From Nonlabens xylanidelens (GTDB taxonomy: Bacteria; Bacteroidota; Bacteroidia; Flavobacteriales; Flavobacteriaceae), in the NCBI RefSeq assembly GCF_002934445.1, contig NZ_PTJE01000001.1, forward strand, positions 62,001 to 126,000: a stretch of 64,000 bases of DNA, read 5' to 3'. The translations under genes were made by a program, and so were the position numbers. Every line of letters begins with the position of its first letter. The first letter of the stretch is position 1. The notes below the pieces were generated by a model. It ran no database searches. It saw only the letters and a program-made list of their open reading frames with translations, and was not told where the DNA came from. This document shows positions 28,907 through 38,018 of the stretch, in pieces.

Positions 28907-29875
28907 ATGTCAGTACTCGTATATACAGAATCAGAAAACGGTGGTTTTAAAAAGACTGCTTATGAAGTAGCTAGTTATGCAAAAGGTGTTGCAGATATGA
29001 TGGGAACAACTGTTACCGCTATATCTTTTAATGCAAATGACGCTGGAGAACTAGGTACATATGGTGTAAATAAATTACACAACGTAGCAAATTCAAAACT
29101 AGAAAAATTTAATGCTGCTGCCTATGCTAGCGCTATTGCACAAGCTGCCAAAGCTGAAGGAGCAACAGTAGTCGTTATCAGTTCTAGTGCAGACTCTAAG
29201 TATTTAGGCTCTCTAGTAAGCGTACAACTAGAAGCAGGTTATGTATCTAACGTTACAGCGCTACCTTCTTCTACAGAGCCATTTACAGTTAAGAGAACTG
29301 TGTTTACTAATAAAGCTTTCTCTAACACTGCTATTACTACTAATGTAAAACTAGTAGGGCTTTCTAAAAATGCTTACGGTCTTAAAGAGAACGCAACCGA
29401 TTGTGCCGTACAAGAATTTGCACCTACTTTAAACGATGCAGATTTTAATGTAACTGTACAATCTGTAGATAAAGCTACCGACAAAGTAACTATCGCAGAT
29501 GCTGAAATAGTAGTAAGCGCAGGTCGTGGATTAAAAGGTCCAGAAAACTGGGGTATGGTAGAAGAACTAGCAGACGTTCTAGGCGCTGCAACAGCATGTT
29601 CTAAACCGGTAAGTGATCTGGGATGGCGACCACACAGTGAACACGTAGGGCAAACTGGTAAGCCAGTTGCATCTAACTTATATATCGCTATCGGTATATC
29701 TGGAGCGATACAACACCTTGCAGGAATTAACTCTTCAAAGGTAAAAGTTGTTATTAATACAGACCCAGAAGCACCTTTCTTTAAGGCTGCAGATTATGGT
29801 GTTGTAGGTGATGCTTTTGAGGTAGTACCTGCTCTAATCGAGAAATTAAAGGCTTTTAAAGCTGCAAATGCTTAA
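28907..29875 (+). CDS. etfA: electron transfer flavoprotein alpha subunit
   Basis: The 322-residue ETF-alpha has the FAD-binding C-terminal half: VVSAGRGLKGPENWGMVEELADVLGAA, RPHSEHVGQTGKPVASNLYIAIGISGAIQHLAG and the INTDPEAPFFKAADYGVVGD signature. It forms the heterodimer with EtfB. A strong terminator follows at 29914-29959, so etfBA is a two-gene unit. Confidence 0.96.
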   Translation: MSVLVYTESENGGFKKTAYEVASYAKGVADMMGTTVTAISFNANDAGELGTYGVNKLHNVANSKLEKFNAAAYASAIAQAAKAEGATVVVISSSADSKYLGSLVSVQLEAGYVSNVTALPSSTEPFTVKRTVFTNKAFSNTAITTNVKLVGLSKNAYGLKENATDCAVQEFAPTLNDADFNVTVQSVDKATDKVTIADAEIVVSAGRGLKGPENWGMVEELADVLGAATACSKPVSDLGWRPHSEHVGQTGKPVASNLYIAIGISGAIQHLAGINSSKVKVVINTDPEAPFFKAADYGVVGDAFEVVPALIEKLKAFKAANA

Positions 29876-29913
29876 GATTCTTAATAATTAGTTAAGAATT
29901 TATTAGATTTAAG

Positions 29914-29959
29914 GCTGTGCAATAGGAGAAAAACCTCATTTTTGCACAGCTTTTTTTTT
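29914..29959 (+). terminator. etfA terminator
   Basis: Stem GCTGTGCAA/TTGCACAGC with an inner AGG/CCT pairing, followed by nine T. Confidence 0.9.
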
Positions 29960-29979
29960 ATTTATAGCAATTAAACATA

Positions 29980-30591
29980 ATGAGTCTAAAACGACTTAAC
30001 ATACGAGGCATCTCTTACAGCCAAACACAAAATGGCGCATACGCCCTTGTGCTTAAAGAAGTAGACGGATCAAGACAACTACCTATTGTAATAGGAGCTT
30101 TTGAAGCTCAAAGTATAGCTATTGCACTAGAGAAAGAATTGAGTCCGCCGCGACCTCTCACCCATGATTTGTTTAAAACATTTGCCCAACGATTTTCTAT
30201 TGTGGTGAAACAAGTAATCATTCACAAACTAGTAGATGGTGTTTTTTACAGCAGTCTTATTTGTGAAAGAGATAAAATTGAAGAAATTATAGATGCTCGC
30301 ACTAGCGATGCCATAGCACTAGCTGTAAGATTTAAAGCCCCTGTTTTTACTTATGAAAACATTCTTGAAGAAGCAGGTATACAACAGCACATTAAACCAG
30401 ACAAAGAACTGGAAATGGAAGAGCTAGACGGAGAAGAAATGATAGAAGAATTAATCAACGCTGCAGCGCAAGAAGTGGATGACTACAGCAAATTCTCCAT
30501 ATCAGAACTTAACAAAATGCTCGACGAAGCAGTTTCTAACGAAGACTACGAACTGGCAGCGCAAATTAGAGACGAAATATCTAAACGATAA
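29980..30591 (+). CDS. bifunctional nuclease family protein (DUF151) with C-terminal UVR motif
   Basis: The 203-residue protein has an N-terminal DUF151 domain (LPIVIGAFEAQSIAIALEK and DARTSDAIALAVRFKAPVF, about residues 30-125) and a C-terminal UvrB/UvrC-like helical motif (LNKMLDEAVSNEDYELAAQIRDEI, about 175-200). DUF151 proteins have been described as bifunctional DNase/RNase. The UVR motif suggests a protein partner. It lies 13 bp upstream of the NupC gene and is probably co-transcribed with it. Confidence 0.88.
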   Translation: MSLKRLNIRGISYSQTQNGAYALVLKEVDGSRQLPIVIGAFEAQSIAIALEKELSPPRPLTHDLFKTFAQRFSIVVKQVIIHKLVDGVFYSSLICERDKIEEIIDARTSDAIALAVRFKAPVFTYENILEEAGIQQHIKPDKELEMEELDGEEMIEELINAAAQEVDDYSKFSISELNKMLDEAVSNEDYELAAQIRDEISKR

Positions 30592-30604
30592 TCATTACCA
30601 TTCT

Positions 30605-32332
30605 ATGAAATCCTTTATAGCCAGACTTTTTACTGCTTTAGCATTACTTTGCTTTTCATTTATAGGAAATGCACAAGAGAACACACCAATAGAAGGAACT
30701 TGGATATTTGATACTGCAACAATAGTTGATAACACACAAGCAAACGCTCAAGATCTAGACAGTATCTCCTTTTCACAACAAAATTACAAATTTTACACTG
30801 GAGTAGACAGCCTTAATTCTACCGGTAGATTTATAATCCAAAATGATTTTATCGCCCTATACCCTAACTCAAATAATACACAATTAAAGCAGTTTGATTT
30901 AAAAAAGGTAAATAACGATAGCTTATCAATTAAAAATAAAGATATTACTTATCATTTCTTAATCAAAAAAGAAGAAACAACTGTCGCAGCAACCTCTAAT
31001 AATGTTCAAATATCAAATGACCTTGGCTTTAGCTTTGAAAGTTTCTATCGTGGTTTAATAGGTATGTTTTTTATCCTTGGATTTTGTTATCTATTAAGTA
31101 ATAACAGGAAGAAAATAGACTGGAGACTAGTAATAGTCGGTGTAACATTACAAGTGGTGTTTGCTATATCTGTACTTAAATTTGAAAGTGTCGCATACAT
31201 CTTTGATGGAATATCTACAGGAGTAGTAAAATTCCTAGCTGTTAGTGAGGCTGGTGCTGAGTTTGTGTTCGGTAACTTCATTGACGCTAGTGGTAACTGG
31301 GGCTATGTATTTGCATTTAAGGTTCTTCCTACGATTGTATTCTTCTCTGCATTTACATCTTTACTTTATTACCTAGGCATACTTCAAAAAGTCGTTTATG
31401 TACTCGCATGGGTTATGAGCAAAACAATGAGATTAAGTGGTGCTGAATCTCTTGCAGCAGCAGCAAATATTTTTATAGGGCAGACTGAAGCTCCTTTAGT
31501 AGTAAAGCCTTACCTAGAAAAAATGACCAAATCAGAAATGCTTTGTCTTATGGTAGGCGGTATGGCCACCATAGCCGGTGGTGTACTAGCGGCATTTATC
31601 GGTTTCTTAGGTGGAGAAAGTGAAGCGCAACAAATATTATTTACAAAACACCTGCTTACTGCATCTATAATGAGTGCTCCTGCAGCTATTGTAATTGCAA
31701 AAATGCTTTACCCAGAAGATCAAAATAACAAGATAGACCGCTCCCTCAAAGTATCAAAGGATAAAATAGGTACGAACATACTAGATGCCATTTCTAGAGG
31801 TACGACAGATGGTTTAAAACTAGCTGTTAACGTAGGTGCTATGTTACTAGTATTTACAGCCTTAATAGCAGTGGTGAACTTTGGACTTAAAGACCTTATA
31901 GGAGAATATTCTGGACTTAATTCTATTATCGCATCTTCTAGCGATGGTAGGTACGATGGCCTTTCTATGCAATATATACTAGGTAATCTATTTGCACCTA
32001 TTGCATGGATTATAGGTGTACATTCTGAAGATATAATTCTAGTAGGACAGTTACTAGGTGAAAAAACAATTCTTAATGAATTCATAGCCTATGGATCTCT
32101 AAAAGAGTTAAAAGAAGCAGGTAAAATACTCCATCCTAAATCTATCATTATCGCAACCTACGCACTTTGCGGTTTTGCAAACTTTGCCTCTATCGGTATT
32201 CAAATAGGAGGTATAGGCGTACTAGCACCTGGTCAGCGTAAAACCCTAGCGGCCTTTGGTGTAAAAGCATTAATAGGCGGTACATGTGCCGCGTTACTTA
32301 CTGCAACTATAGCTGGAATGCTTTTTGGATAA
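30605..32332 (+). CDS. NupC-family nucleoside transporter with N-terminal signal and lipocalin-like domain
   Basis: The 575-residue protein has an N-terminal signal peptide (ending FIGNAQ) and a roughly 110-residue domain starting ENTPIEGTWIFD, reminiscent of lipocalin-like domains. A full concentrative nucleoside transporter follows from about residue 140, with the gating motifs GQTEAPLVVKPYL and GFANFASIGIQIGG. It probably imports nucleosides with Na+ or H+. The ORF extends 42 codons upstream, but those overlap the nuclease gene, and the ATG at 30605 opens directly into the signal peptide. The extra domain would lie in the periplasm. Confidence 0.9.
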   Translation: MKSFIARLFTALALLCFSFIGNAQENTPIEGTWIFDTATIVDNTQANAQDLDSISFSQQNYKFYTGVDSLNSTGRFIIQNDFIALYPNSNNTQLKQFDLKKVNNDSLSIKNKDITYHFLIKKEETTVAATSNNVQISNDLGFSFESFYRGLIGMFFILGFCYLLSNNRKKIDWRLVIVGVTLQVVFAISVLKFESVAYIFDGISTGVVKFLAVSEAGAEFVFGNFIDASGNWGYVFAFKVLPTIVFFSAFTSLLYYLGILQKVVYVLAWVMSKTMRLSGAESLAAAANIFIGQTEAPLVVKPYLEKMTKSEMLCLMVGGMATIAGGVLAAFIGFLGGESEAQQILFTKHLLTASIMSAPAAIVIAKMLYPEDQNNKIDRSLKVSKDKIGTNILDAISRGTTDGLKLAVNVGAMLLVFTALIAVVNFGLKDLIGEYSGLNSIIASSSDGRYDGLSMQYILGNLFAPIAWIIGVHSEDIILVGQLLGEKTILNEFIAYGSLKELKEAGKILHPKSIIIATYALCGFANFASIGIQIGGIGVLAPGQRKTLAAFGVKALIGGTCAALLTATIAGMLFG

Positions 32333-32379
32333 ATTTAATTGCTTTTTCTTTAACCTAATTTTATGTTAAAGAAATGTTG

Positions 32380-32403
32380 TAAATTTGTTATAAATTATAA
32401 CAA
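32380..32403 (+). promoter_or_regulatory. possible -7 box and 19-bp inverted repeat upstream of the STAS-like gene
   Basis: TAAATTTG at 32380-32387 matches the phylum -7 consensus and runs into the perfect inverted repeat TTGTTATAA-A-TTATAACAA (32385-32403), 10 bp before the start. No -33 TTG is seen. The repeat could be an operator or an mRNA hairpin. Confidence 0.4.
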
Positions 32404-32413
32404 CTAATAAGCA

Positions 32414-32815
32414 TTGGACTTTAAAGACTACAAAAACCTTTTCAATTATAGCTTTGGCAAAATCTATTGCTATGATAACTATGTAGTTGGTCAACTACAT
32501 ACAGATGTTGTCGTAAATAATGAGATAGCCACTAAGATTCTCAATGATATTAATGAATTTTACGGTAAAAATAAAATCGTTTTTATTTCAAATCGTGAGT
32601 TCGGACATGCTGTAGAGCCTAAGGTGTACAAATTAGTTGATTCCAAAATGATCGTAGGGATTGCCATAATAGGCACTTCTAAAGAACAAAAAATGCAAGC
32701 CGCAAGTGAACAGTCGTTATACAGTGGCTCATTTGGATACTTTAATAACGTAGAAAGCGCTGTAGAGTGGGCAAGTTCATTTGTTTCAGAAAACCCAGAC
32801 TCTCTTTTAAATTAA
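32414..32815 (+). CDS. STAS/SpoIIAA-like conserved hypothetical protein
   Basis: The 133-residue soluble protein alternates beta and alpha as in SpoIIAA-like or STAS domains (ATKILNDINEFYGKNKIVFISNREFGHAV). The start is TTG: an in-frame TAA lies two codons upstream and no ATG occurs near the N-terminus. I cannot assign a function; a small stress- or membrane-associated modulator would be speculation. It precedes thyA by 108 bp, including a palindrome copy. Confidence 0.65.
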   Translation: MDFKDYKNLFNYSFGKIYCYDNYVVGQLHTDVVVNNEIATKILNDINEFYGKNKIVFISNREFGHAVEPKVYKLVDSKMIVGIAIIGTSKEQKMQAASEQSLYSGSFGYFNNVESAVEWASSFVSENPDSLLN

Positions 32816-32884
32816 TAAATCTGTAATCTTAGTTTGTTTTATTATCATTTGAACTAAAATTTCAAGTTCTTTGTATATTGTATT

Positions 32885-32900
32885 CGCTTTCGCGAAAGCG
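32885..32900. repeat. dispersed palindrome copy 7 (upstream of thyA)
   Basis: Perfect 16-mer ending 23 bp before the thyA ATG. Confidence 0.9.
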
Positions 32901-32923
32901 GAATCATCATTTACTAGACTCTT

Positions 32924-33748
32924 ATGAAACAATACTTAGACCTATTACAAGACATAATTGATAACGGAACTGATAAAGGTGACCGTACCGGCACTGGTAC
33001 ACGCAGCCTTTTTGGTCATCAAATGCGTTTTGATTTACAAAAAGGTTTCCCTCTAGTAACTACTAAAAAAGTACACCTTAAGTCTATCATACATGAACTG
33101 CTATGGCTTTTATCAGGCGATACTAACATTCAATATTTAATAGATAATAACGTCAGAATATGGAATGAATGGGCCGACGAAAATGGAGATCTAGGACCTG
33201 TTTATGGTCACCAATGGCGCAACTGGGATAGTCAGGGAATAGACCAAATCAAAGAGGTTATTGACACACTTAAGACTAATCCTAACAGCCGCAGGATGAT
33301 GGTAACCGCATGGAACCCAAGTGTAATGCCAGATACTAGCAAGAGTTTTTCTGAAAACGTTGCTAATGGAAAAGCAGCCTTACCACCATGTCACGCCTTT
33401 TTTCAATTCTATGTGTCTAACAATAAATTAAGTTGCCAATTATATCAGCGCAGTGCAGACGTATTTCTGGGCGTACCATTTAACATAGCGAGCTATGCAC
33501 TATTAACTATGATGGTTGCACAAGTATGCGATCTAGAGTATGGAGATTTCATACACAGTTTCGGAGATGTTCATATATACAATAACTTAAGAGAACAGGT
33601 AGATTTACAATTAACTAGAGAACCTAGAGAATTACCACAAATGAAATTAAATCCAGATGTGAAAAACATATTTGACTTTAAATATGAAGATTTTACACTA
33701 GAGAACTACGACCCACATCCTGCAATCAAGGGAATAGTAGCGGTTTAA
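32924..33748 (+). CDS. thyA: thymidylate synthase
   Basis: The 274-residue folate-dependent enzyme methylates dUMP. It has [18 protein letters not shown] at the N-terminus, the catalytic Cys156 in [11 protein letters not shown], and the dUMP-binding [20 protein letters not shown]. Compared with E. coli ThyA it carries an insertion of about 15 residues (about 133-152) just before the catalytic Cys. The membrane protein at 33758 begins 9 bp downstream and may be co-transcribed. Confidence 0.97.
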   Translation: MKQYLDLLQDIIDNGTDKGDRTGTGTRSLFGHQMRFDLQKGFPLVTTKKVHLKSIIHELLWLLSGDTNIQYLIDNNVRIWNEWADENGDLGPVYGHQWRNWDSQGIDQIKEVIDTLKTNPNSRRMMVTAWNPSVMPDTSKSFSENVANGKAALPPCHAFFQFYVSNNKLSCQLYQRSADVFLGVPFNIASYALLTMMVAQVCDLEYGDFIHSFGDVHIYNNLREQVDLQLTREPRELPQMKLNPDVKNIFDFKYEDFTLENYDPHPAIKGIVAV

Positions 33749-33757
33749 ATTACACTT

Positions 33758-34417
33758 ATGAGATTAATTATTGCATTTTTATTCATAATCTCTTGCAGTG
33801 TTTCCACTGCCATTGAAGATCCATATGCAAACTATCACGCTATAGACACCACGCAGTATAAACCTACTGATGCGTTATACCTATACGACCTTACCATAAA
33901 AGAATCTCATAACACTGGCAAAGTAATTTTAGAATGGAAAAACCAAAAGAACATTACCTATCACATGATAGAGATGCGCGATCCAGATACTCATAAAATT
34001 ATTTATAGACAGAAACACTATACTAACATAGCAGAGTTTCCTGAAAACGGATTATTCACTATATACCCATTATACTATAAACAAAAAGGAGAACCCATTT
34101 CAATAAACCTGGCAGATGCCAAAGCTAGAAACTACGCTCCTGTAAGTCCTAAAAGTTACTATCGCGCAGTTGAGAAAGAAGAACAGGCAAAACAACGCGA
34201 TAAAAAACGAATAGAACAAGAATATCGTTATGAACAGTTACGTCTACAGGCAGCAGATGAACGCGCAAACCGCATCACTCCTAAAGTAGTTATTCTAGTT
34301 ATTATAGTACTATTTCTAGCCGTGTTAATAGTATTGATCATATGGCTGGTAGGCTACCTTACTAAAGACAAAACCCCTCAAATTAATTACCGCAAGAATA
34401 ACCAAGGCTGGAATTAA
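33758..34417 (+). CDS. bitopic membrane protein of unknown function
   Basis: The 219-residue protein has an N-terminal signal peptide (MRLIIAFLFIISCSVSTA), a beta-rich extracytoplasmic part, a charged coiled-coil-like stretch (about 145-170) and one strong membrane helix near the C-terminus (VVILVIIVLFLAVLIVLIIW, about 179-198). I do not recognise the family. Close spacing to thyA may be incidental. Confidence 0.65.
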   Translation: MRLIIAFLFIISCSVSTAIEDPYANYHAIDTTQYKPTDALYLYDLTIKESHNTGKVILEWKNQKNITYHMIEMRDPDTHKIIYRQKHYTNIAEFPENGLFTIYPLYYKQKGEPISINLADAKARNYAPVSPKSYYRAVEKEEQAKQRDKKRIEQEYRYEQLRLQAADERANRITPKVVILVIIVLFLAVLIVLIIWLVGYLTKDKTPQINYRKNNQGWN

Positions 34418-34593
34418 AGTATTTACGACTGCCCTTATTAACACGATGTCTTTTTATAAAATGTATGTCATAAACTCAAATGATATCTAAAATTGATCTT
34501 TACGTTTTCTTTTTGTGATATCTTATTTTTTAATTAGCGATAAGCGATAGGACCACACACCTATACTATTATCTCACTATAAAAAAATAGACT

Positions 34594-34887
34594 ATGCATA
34601 AATATCCATCTCAAGTTTACCGCACACAAAAAGAACTTCTTTACCTAGTAAAATTTGACACTGCAGATGTCTTAGAAGATAAAAATGAACAGAAATTAAG
34701 ATTTCATGAGCTATATCGCGGCATGCAATTAGGCAACTTGTACAAAAACAAGGTATTCATCACGTTCAAAGACTCTTTAAACAATCTTTTAATGATCAAC
34801 ACAACCATATGGGGACTTACCCAAAAATCAATTATTCTTAAAAAAGGAGTCACTATACCCATCAACAGTATACTTAAGGTAGAATAG
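34594..34887 (+). CDS. small conserved hypothetical protein
   Basis: This 97-residue basic soluble protein has no signal or membrane segment, with a beta-rich C-terminal half (KVFITFKDSLNNLLMINTTIWGLTQKSIILKKG). It stands alone in a 550-bp interval between the membrane protein and egtB. Codon use matches its neighbours and the start is a plain ATG, so I take it as real, function unknown. Confidence 0.6.
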   Translation: MHKYPSQVYRTQKELLYLVKFDTADVLEDKNEQKLRFHELYRGMQLGNLYKNKVFITFKDSLNNLLMINTTIWGLTQKSIILKKGVTIPINSILKVE

Positions 34888-34917
34888 AAAACCTGCTAGT
34901 TGTTTAACTTTTGTTAA

Positions 34918-34933
34918 CGCTTTCGCGAAAGCG
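34918..34933. repeat. dispersed palindrome copy 8 (upstream of egtB)
   Basis: Perfect 16-mer in the short gap between the 97-residue protein gene and egtB. Confidence 0.9.
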
Positions 34934-35013
34934 AACAATAAAAAAACACAACAATTTCATAAAAGTCTATGAGAACAATAGACTTAAAGAAAAAACACCA
35001 TAAATTTGAGAAG

Positions 35014-36180
35014 ATGATTCCTAAAAACAAAATTCTTTCTCTTTTTAAAGAAACGAGATCAGATTCTGAACACATATGTGAACCGTTACAAACGGAAGAT
35101 TATGTTGTGCAACCTATTGTTGATGTATCGCCACCTAAATGGCACCTAGGTCATACTACCTGGTTTTTTGAAGAATTTTTATTAGATCCTTACTTACCTA
35201 ATTACAAAAGGTATCACGATAGCTATGCCTATGTGTTTAACAGCTATTATGAGAGTATAGGAAAAAGAGTCGTACGTACGGATCGCGGTAATCTTTCTAG
35301 ACCTAGTGTCAGAGAAATTTATGAGTACAGACATCATGTGACGTCTAACATGATAGAGCTAATTGAAAATCATTTTAATGAAGAGTTTGCTCCTATTCTC
35401 GAGATAGGTATACATCATGAAAAACAGCATCAAGAACTACTACTTACAGATATTAAATATATACTAGGTAACAACCCATTACAACCTAAATATAAAGATT
35501 TCTCAAATGAACAATTAATTGAGACTGAAAAGAAAGAATTTATCAAAATCGAATCAGGTATTTACAACATAGGACACGACTCTGAGGAGTTTTGCTATGA
35601 CAATGAATTACCTAGACACCGAGTGTTTTTAGAGCCGTTTTCAATTTGCTCTACTTTGGTAACAAATAGAGAATGGATAGAATTTATTAATAGTGGCGGC
35701 TATTCTGAAGTTATGCTTTGGCATACTGAAGGATGGGATTGGGTAAAGAAAAACTCAATTACAGCACCTATGTACTGGCATAACAATAATGGACAATGGA
35801 ATAATTATTTATTAGAAGGTAACACTACTATAAATCCAGACGCAGCTGTAACTCACATTTCTTATTACGAAGCATTTGCCTTTGCTCAATGGAAAGGCAT
35901 GAGACTACCGACAGAATTTGAATGGGAAGCTGCACAATCACACTTTAATCATGGTAATAGATGGGAATGGACAGAAAGTGCCTACCTACCCTACCCTAAT
36001 TATAAAAAACCAGATGGCGCTCTAGGAGAGTACAATGGTAAATTTATGGTCAACCAGAAGGTATTGCGAGGCAGCTCTATCGCTACACCAGCAAACCATG
36101 CTAGACCTACTTATAGAAACTTTTTTCACGCGCCACTTAGATGGCAATTTACAAGCTTGCGTCTTGCAAAATCATTATGA
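35014..36180 (+). CDS. egtB: EgtB-type sulfoxide synthase, ergothioneine biosynthesis
   Basis: Of about 388 residues, it couples a thiol (gamma-glutamylcysteine or cysteine) to hercynine using O2 and iron. The N-terminal DinB-like half carries the three His ligands in WHLGHTTWFFEE and HHEKQHQE (HX3HXE), and the C-terminal half is a formylglycine-generating-enzyme fold (GHDSEEFCYDNELPRH, LPTEFEWEAA, NRWEWTESAY, VLRGSS). An ATG 15 codons upstream at 34969 is possible; MIPKNKILSLF fits the family start better. The stop overlaps egtD as ATGA. Confidence 0.92.
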   Translation: MIPKNKILSLFKETRSDSEHICEPLQTEDYVVQPIVDVSPPKWHLGHTTWFFEEFLLDPYLPNYKRYHDSYAYVFNSYYESIGKRVVRTDRGNLSRPSVREIYEYRHHVTSNMIELIENHFNEEFAPILEIGIHHEKQHQELLLTDIKYILGNNPLQPKYKDFSNEQLIETEKKEFIKIESGIYNIGHDSEEFCYDNELPRHRVFLEPFSICSTLVTNREWIEFINSGGYSEVMLWHTEGWDWVKKNSITAPMYWHNNNGQWNNYLLEGNTTINPDAAVTHISYYEAFAFAQWKGMRLPTEFEWEAAQSHFNHGNRWEWTESAYLPYPNYKKPDGALGEYNGKFMVNQKVLRGSSIATPANHARPTYRNFFHAPLRWQFTSLRLAKSL

Positions 36181-37139
36181 CAAAAAAAGAATCATTCCAA
36201 CTGGAATTTGAACAACACGTAACAGAAGGACTAAAAGCTTTCCCTAAGTTTTTGAGTTCAAAATATATTTATGACGATCGAGGAGATGAGCTGTTTCAGC
36301 AAATCATGGCCTTACCAGAATATTATTTAACTAATGCAGAGTACAATATAGTTGATCAGTATAAAGCAGACTTAAGAATGCTTTTTGAAAACAACAAAGG
36401 ATTTGACCTCATAGAATTAGGTGCTGGAGACGGTAAAAAAACCAAAGTACTCCTTAAAGAGCTGCATGAAAACGGGACTAACTTCACTTACATACCGATA
36501 GACATAAGCCAACATGCTATAGACGATCTAGCAAGTAGTATTAAAGGAACATGGCCTAATATGGACGTGCAAGGAGAACAAGGAACTTACTTCAACGTTC
36601 TTAAAGAGTTAGCAAAATACAATCAGAGACCCAAAGCCATTATAGTTTTAGGATCTAACATAGGTAACCTATCTCATGACGAAGCAATCAATTTCTTAAA
36701 ACAAATTCAGGAAATAATGTCTCCAGAAGATGTTTTATTTATGGGGTTTGATCAGAAAAAAGATCCGCTAACCATTCAAAATGCCTATGCTGATACTACT
36801 GGCGTTACACAAGAATTTAATCGCAATTTATTACACCGATTAAATAAAGAAATGCAAGCAGATTTTAACGTAGACCAATTCGAACATTGGGAAGCCTATG
36901 ACCCAGAAACAGGAACAGCTAAGAGTTATCTTTTGGCCACCGAAGCATGTGACGTTCATATTAAAAAATTAGATCTAAAAGTAAGTTTCAATAAATGGGA
37001 AACCATTCATACTGAAATTTCTCAAAAATATGACGACCAAATAGTAGAATGGTTAGCAAATCAATCTGGACTTAAAATAACTCAGATATTTGAAGACAAT
37101 AAAAAACTGTTCAAAAACTACTTATTTAAAAAAAACTAA
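36177..37139 (+). CDS. egtD: L-histidine N-alpha-methyltransferase
   Basis: The 320-residue SAM-dependent enzyme trimethylates histidine to hercynine. The family start (FLSSKYIYDDRGDELFQQIMALPEYYLTNAE), the SAM loop LIELGAGDGKKT and VLGSNIGN are all visible. The open frame extends 12 codons upstream inside egtB; the ATG at 36177 overlaps the egtB stop and gives the family N-terminus. With egtB it makes the minimal two-enzyme core of ergothioneine synthesis; no egtA, egtC or egtE is adjacent. Confidence 0.94.
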   Translation: MTKKESFQLEFEQHVTEGLKAFPKFLSSKYIYDDRGDELFQQIMALPEYYLTNAEYNIVDQYKADLRMLFENNKGFDLIELGAGDGKKTKVLLKELHENGTNFTYIPIDISQHAIDDLASSIKGTWPNMDVQGEQGTYFNVLKELAKYNQRPKAIIVLGSNIGNLSHDEAINFLKQIQEIMSPEDVLFMGFDQKKDPLTIQNAYADTTGVTQEFNRNLLHRLNKEMQADFNVDQFEHWEAYDPETGTAKSYLLATEACDVHIKKLDLKVSFNKWETIHTEISQKYDDQIVEWLANQSGLKITQIFEDNKKLFKNYLFKKN

Positions 37140-37140
37140 T

Positions 37141-37422
37141 ATGAAAGCCATTTGGAACAATCAAATCATTGCAGAAAGTAATGAAACAAAAGTAATTGAG
37201 AACAACCATTACTTTCCTGCAAACAGTATAAAGAAAGAATTCTTTAAACCTAGTAATACACAATCTAATTGCCCATGGAAAGGTATAGCAAGTTATCACA
37301 CCTTAGAAGTAAATGGCAGTGAGAACAAAGATGCCGCATGGTATTATCCTGAAGCAAAACATGCAGCAAAAGAAATAGAAGGTTACGTAGCTTTCTGGAA
37401 AGGCGTGACAGTACAAGAATAG
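37141..37422 (+). CDS. DUF427 domain protein, third gene of the ergothioneine cluster
   Basis: The 93-residue single DUF427 domain has typical features: MKAIWNNQIIAESNET, HYFP near residue 22, CPWKGIASYH with Cys and Trp, AAWYYPEAKHAA and the closing VAFWKGV. The start 1 bp after the egtD stop, not the longer ORF starting inside egtD, gives the family length. DUF427 has no established activity. Tight linkage to egtBD suggests a role connected with ergothioneine or a related thiol-imidazole; that is inference. Confidence 0.85.
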   Translation: MKAIWNNQIIAESNETKVIENNHYFPANSIKKEFFKPSNTQSNCPWKGIASYHTLEVNGSENKDAAWYYPEAKHAAKEIEGYVAFWKGVTVQE

Positions 37423-37444
37423 TTCACACCATATACCAACATTT

Positions 37445-37486
37445 AAAAAGCCACAATTTCATATAAACTTGAAATTGTGGCTTTTT
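37445..37486. terminator. bidirectional terminator after the egt cluster
   Basis: Perfect 17-bp stem (37445-37461 with 37470-37486) with terminal A and T runs, between convergent genes. Confidence 0.9.
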
Positions 37487-37505
37487 AAATATACTGTTAT
37501 CACTA

Positions 37506-38018
37506 TTAATTCTTTGTATAAACCGCCACTAAACTAGTAACACCAGCAGCAGGTGTAGAATTACGACCACTTATATAACGATCCATTTCAGCACCAGTAA
37601 CTGTAAATTCAAAAGTAGTAGGCGTAAAAATCACTTGTTTACTGTCTGTAATAGTACCACCATTTACATTTGCTATTACAGTAAGGACACTATTTGTATC
37701 TAACGAGTAATTACCAGACTGTAAACTTAGTGGACAACTCAAATTATTATTACTATCAAAAGACGGCTCAGCAACAGTACTTGTAAAGTCACCATTTATT
37801 AAGAATGACACATCCATAGAAGAAAAACAAGACGCCTCTAGTAACAGCTCTACATTACTGACACCATCTCCATTAAAATCTACAGGGATATTAGAAATAA
37901 GTGAAGTAAGAATGTAATCACCAGCGACAGTAGAGTTTAAAGAAGACCTAGCAGCGTCATCACTTTCACAACCACTTAACGATAAGATAAGTATACATAA
38001 AAAGAAAACATTTTTCAT
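37506..38018 (-). CDS. small lipoprotein, beta-rich
   Basis: The 170-residue precursor has a type II signal peptide and lipobox LSGC (Cys17). The mature part starts ESDDAAR, has lipocalin-like alternation of strands (GDYILTSL, FTSTVAEPSF, GTITDSKQVIFTPTTFEFTV) and ends TSLVAVYTKN. Exported beta-rich lipoproteins of this size are common in Flavobacteriia and mostly uncharacterised. Convergent with the egt cluster across the bidirectional terminator. Confidence 0.7.
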   Translation of the reverse strand: MKNVFFLCILILSLSGCESDDAARSSLNSTVAGDYILTSLISNIPVDFNGDGVSNVELLLEASCFSSMDVSFLINGDFTSTVAEPSFDSNNNLSCPLSLQSGNYSLDTNSVLTVIANVNGGTITDSKQVIFTPTTFEFTVTGAEMDRYISGRNSTPAAGVTSLVAVYTKN

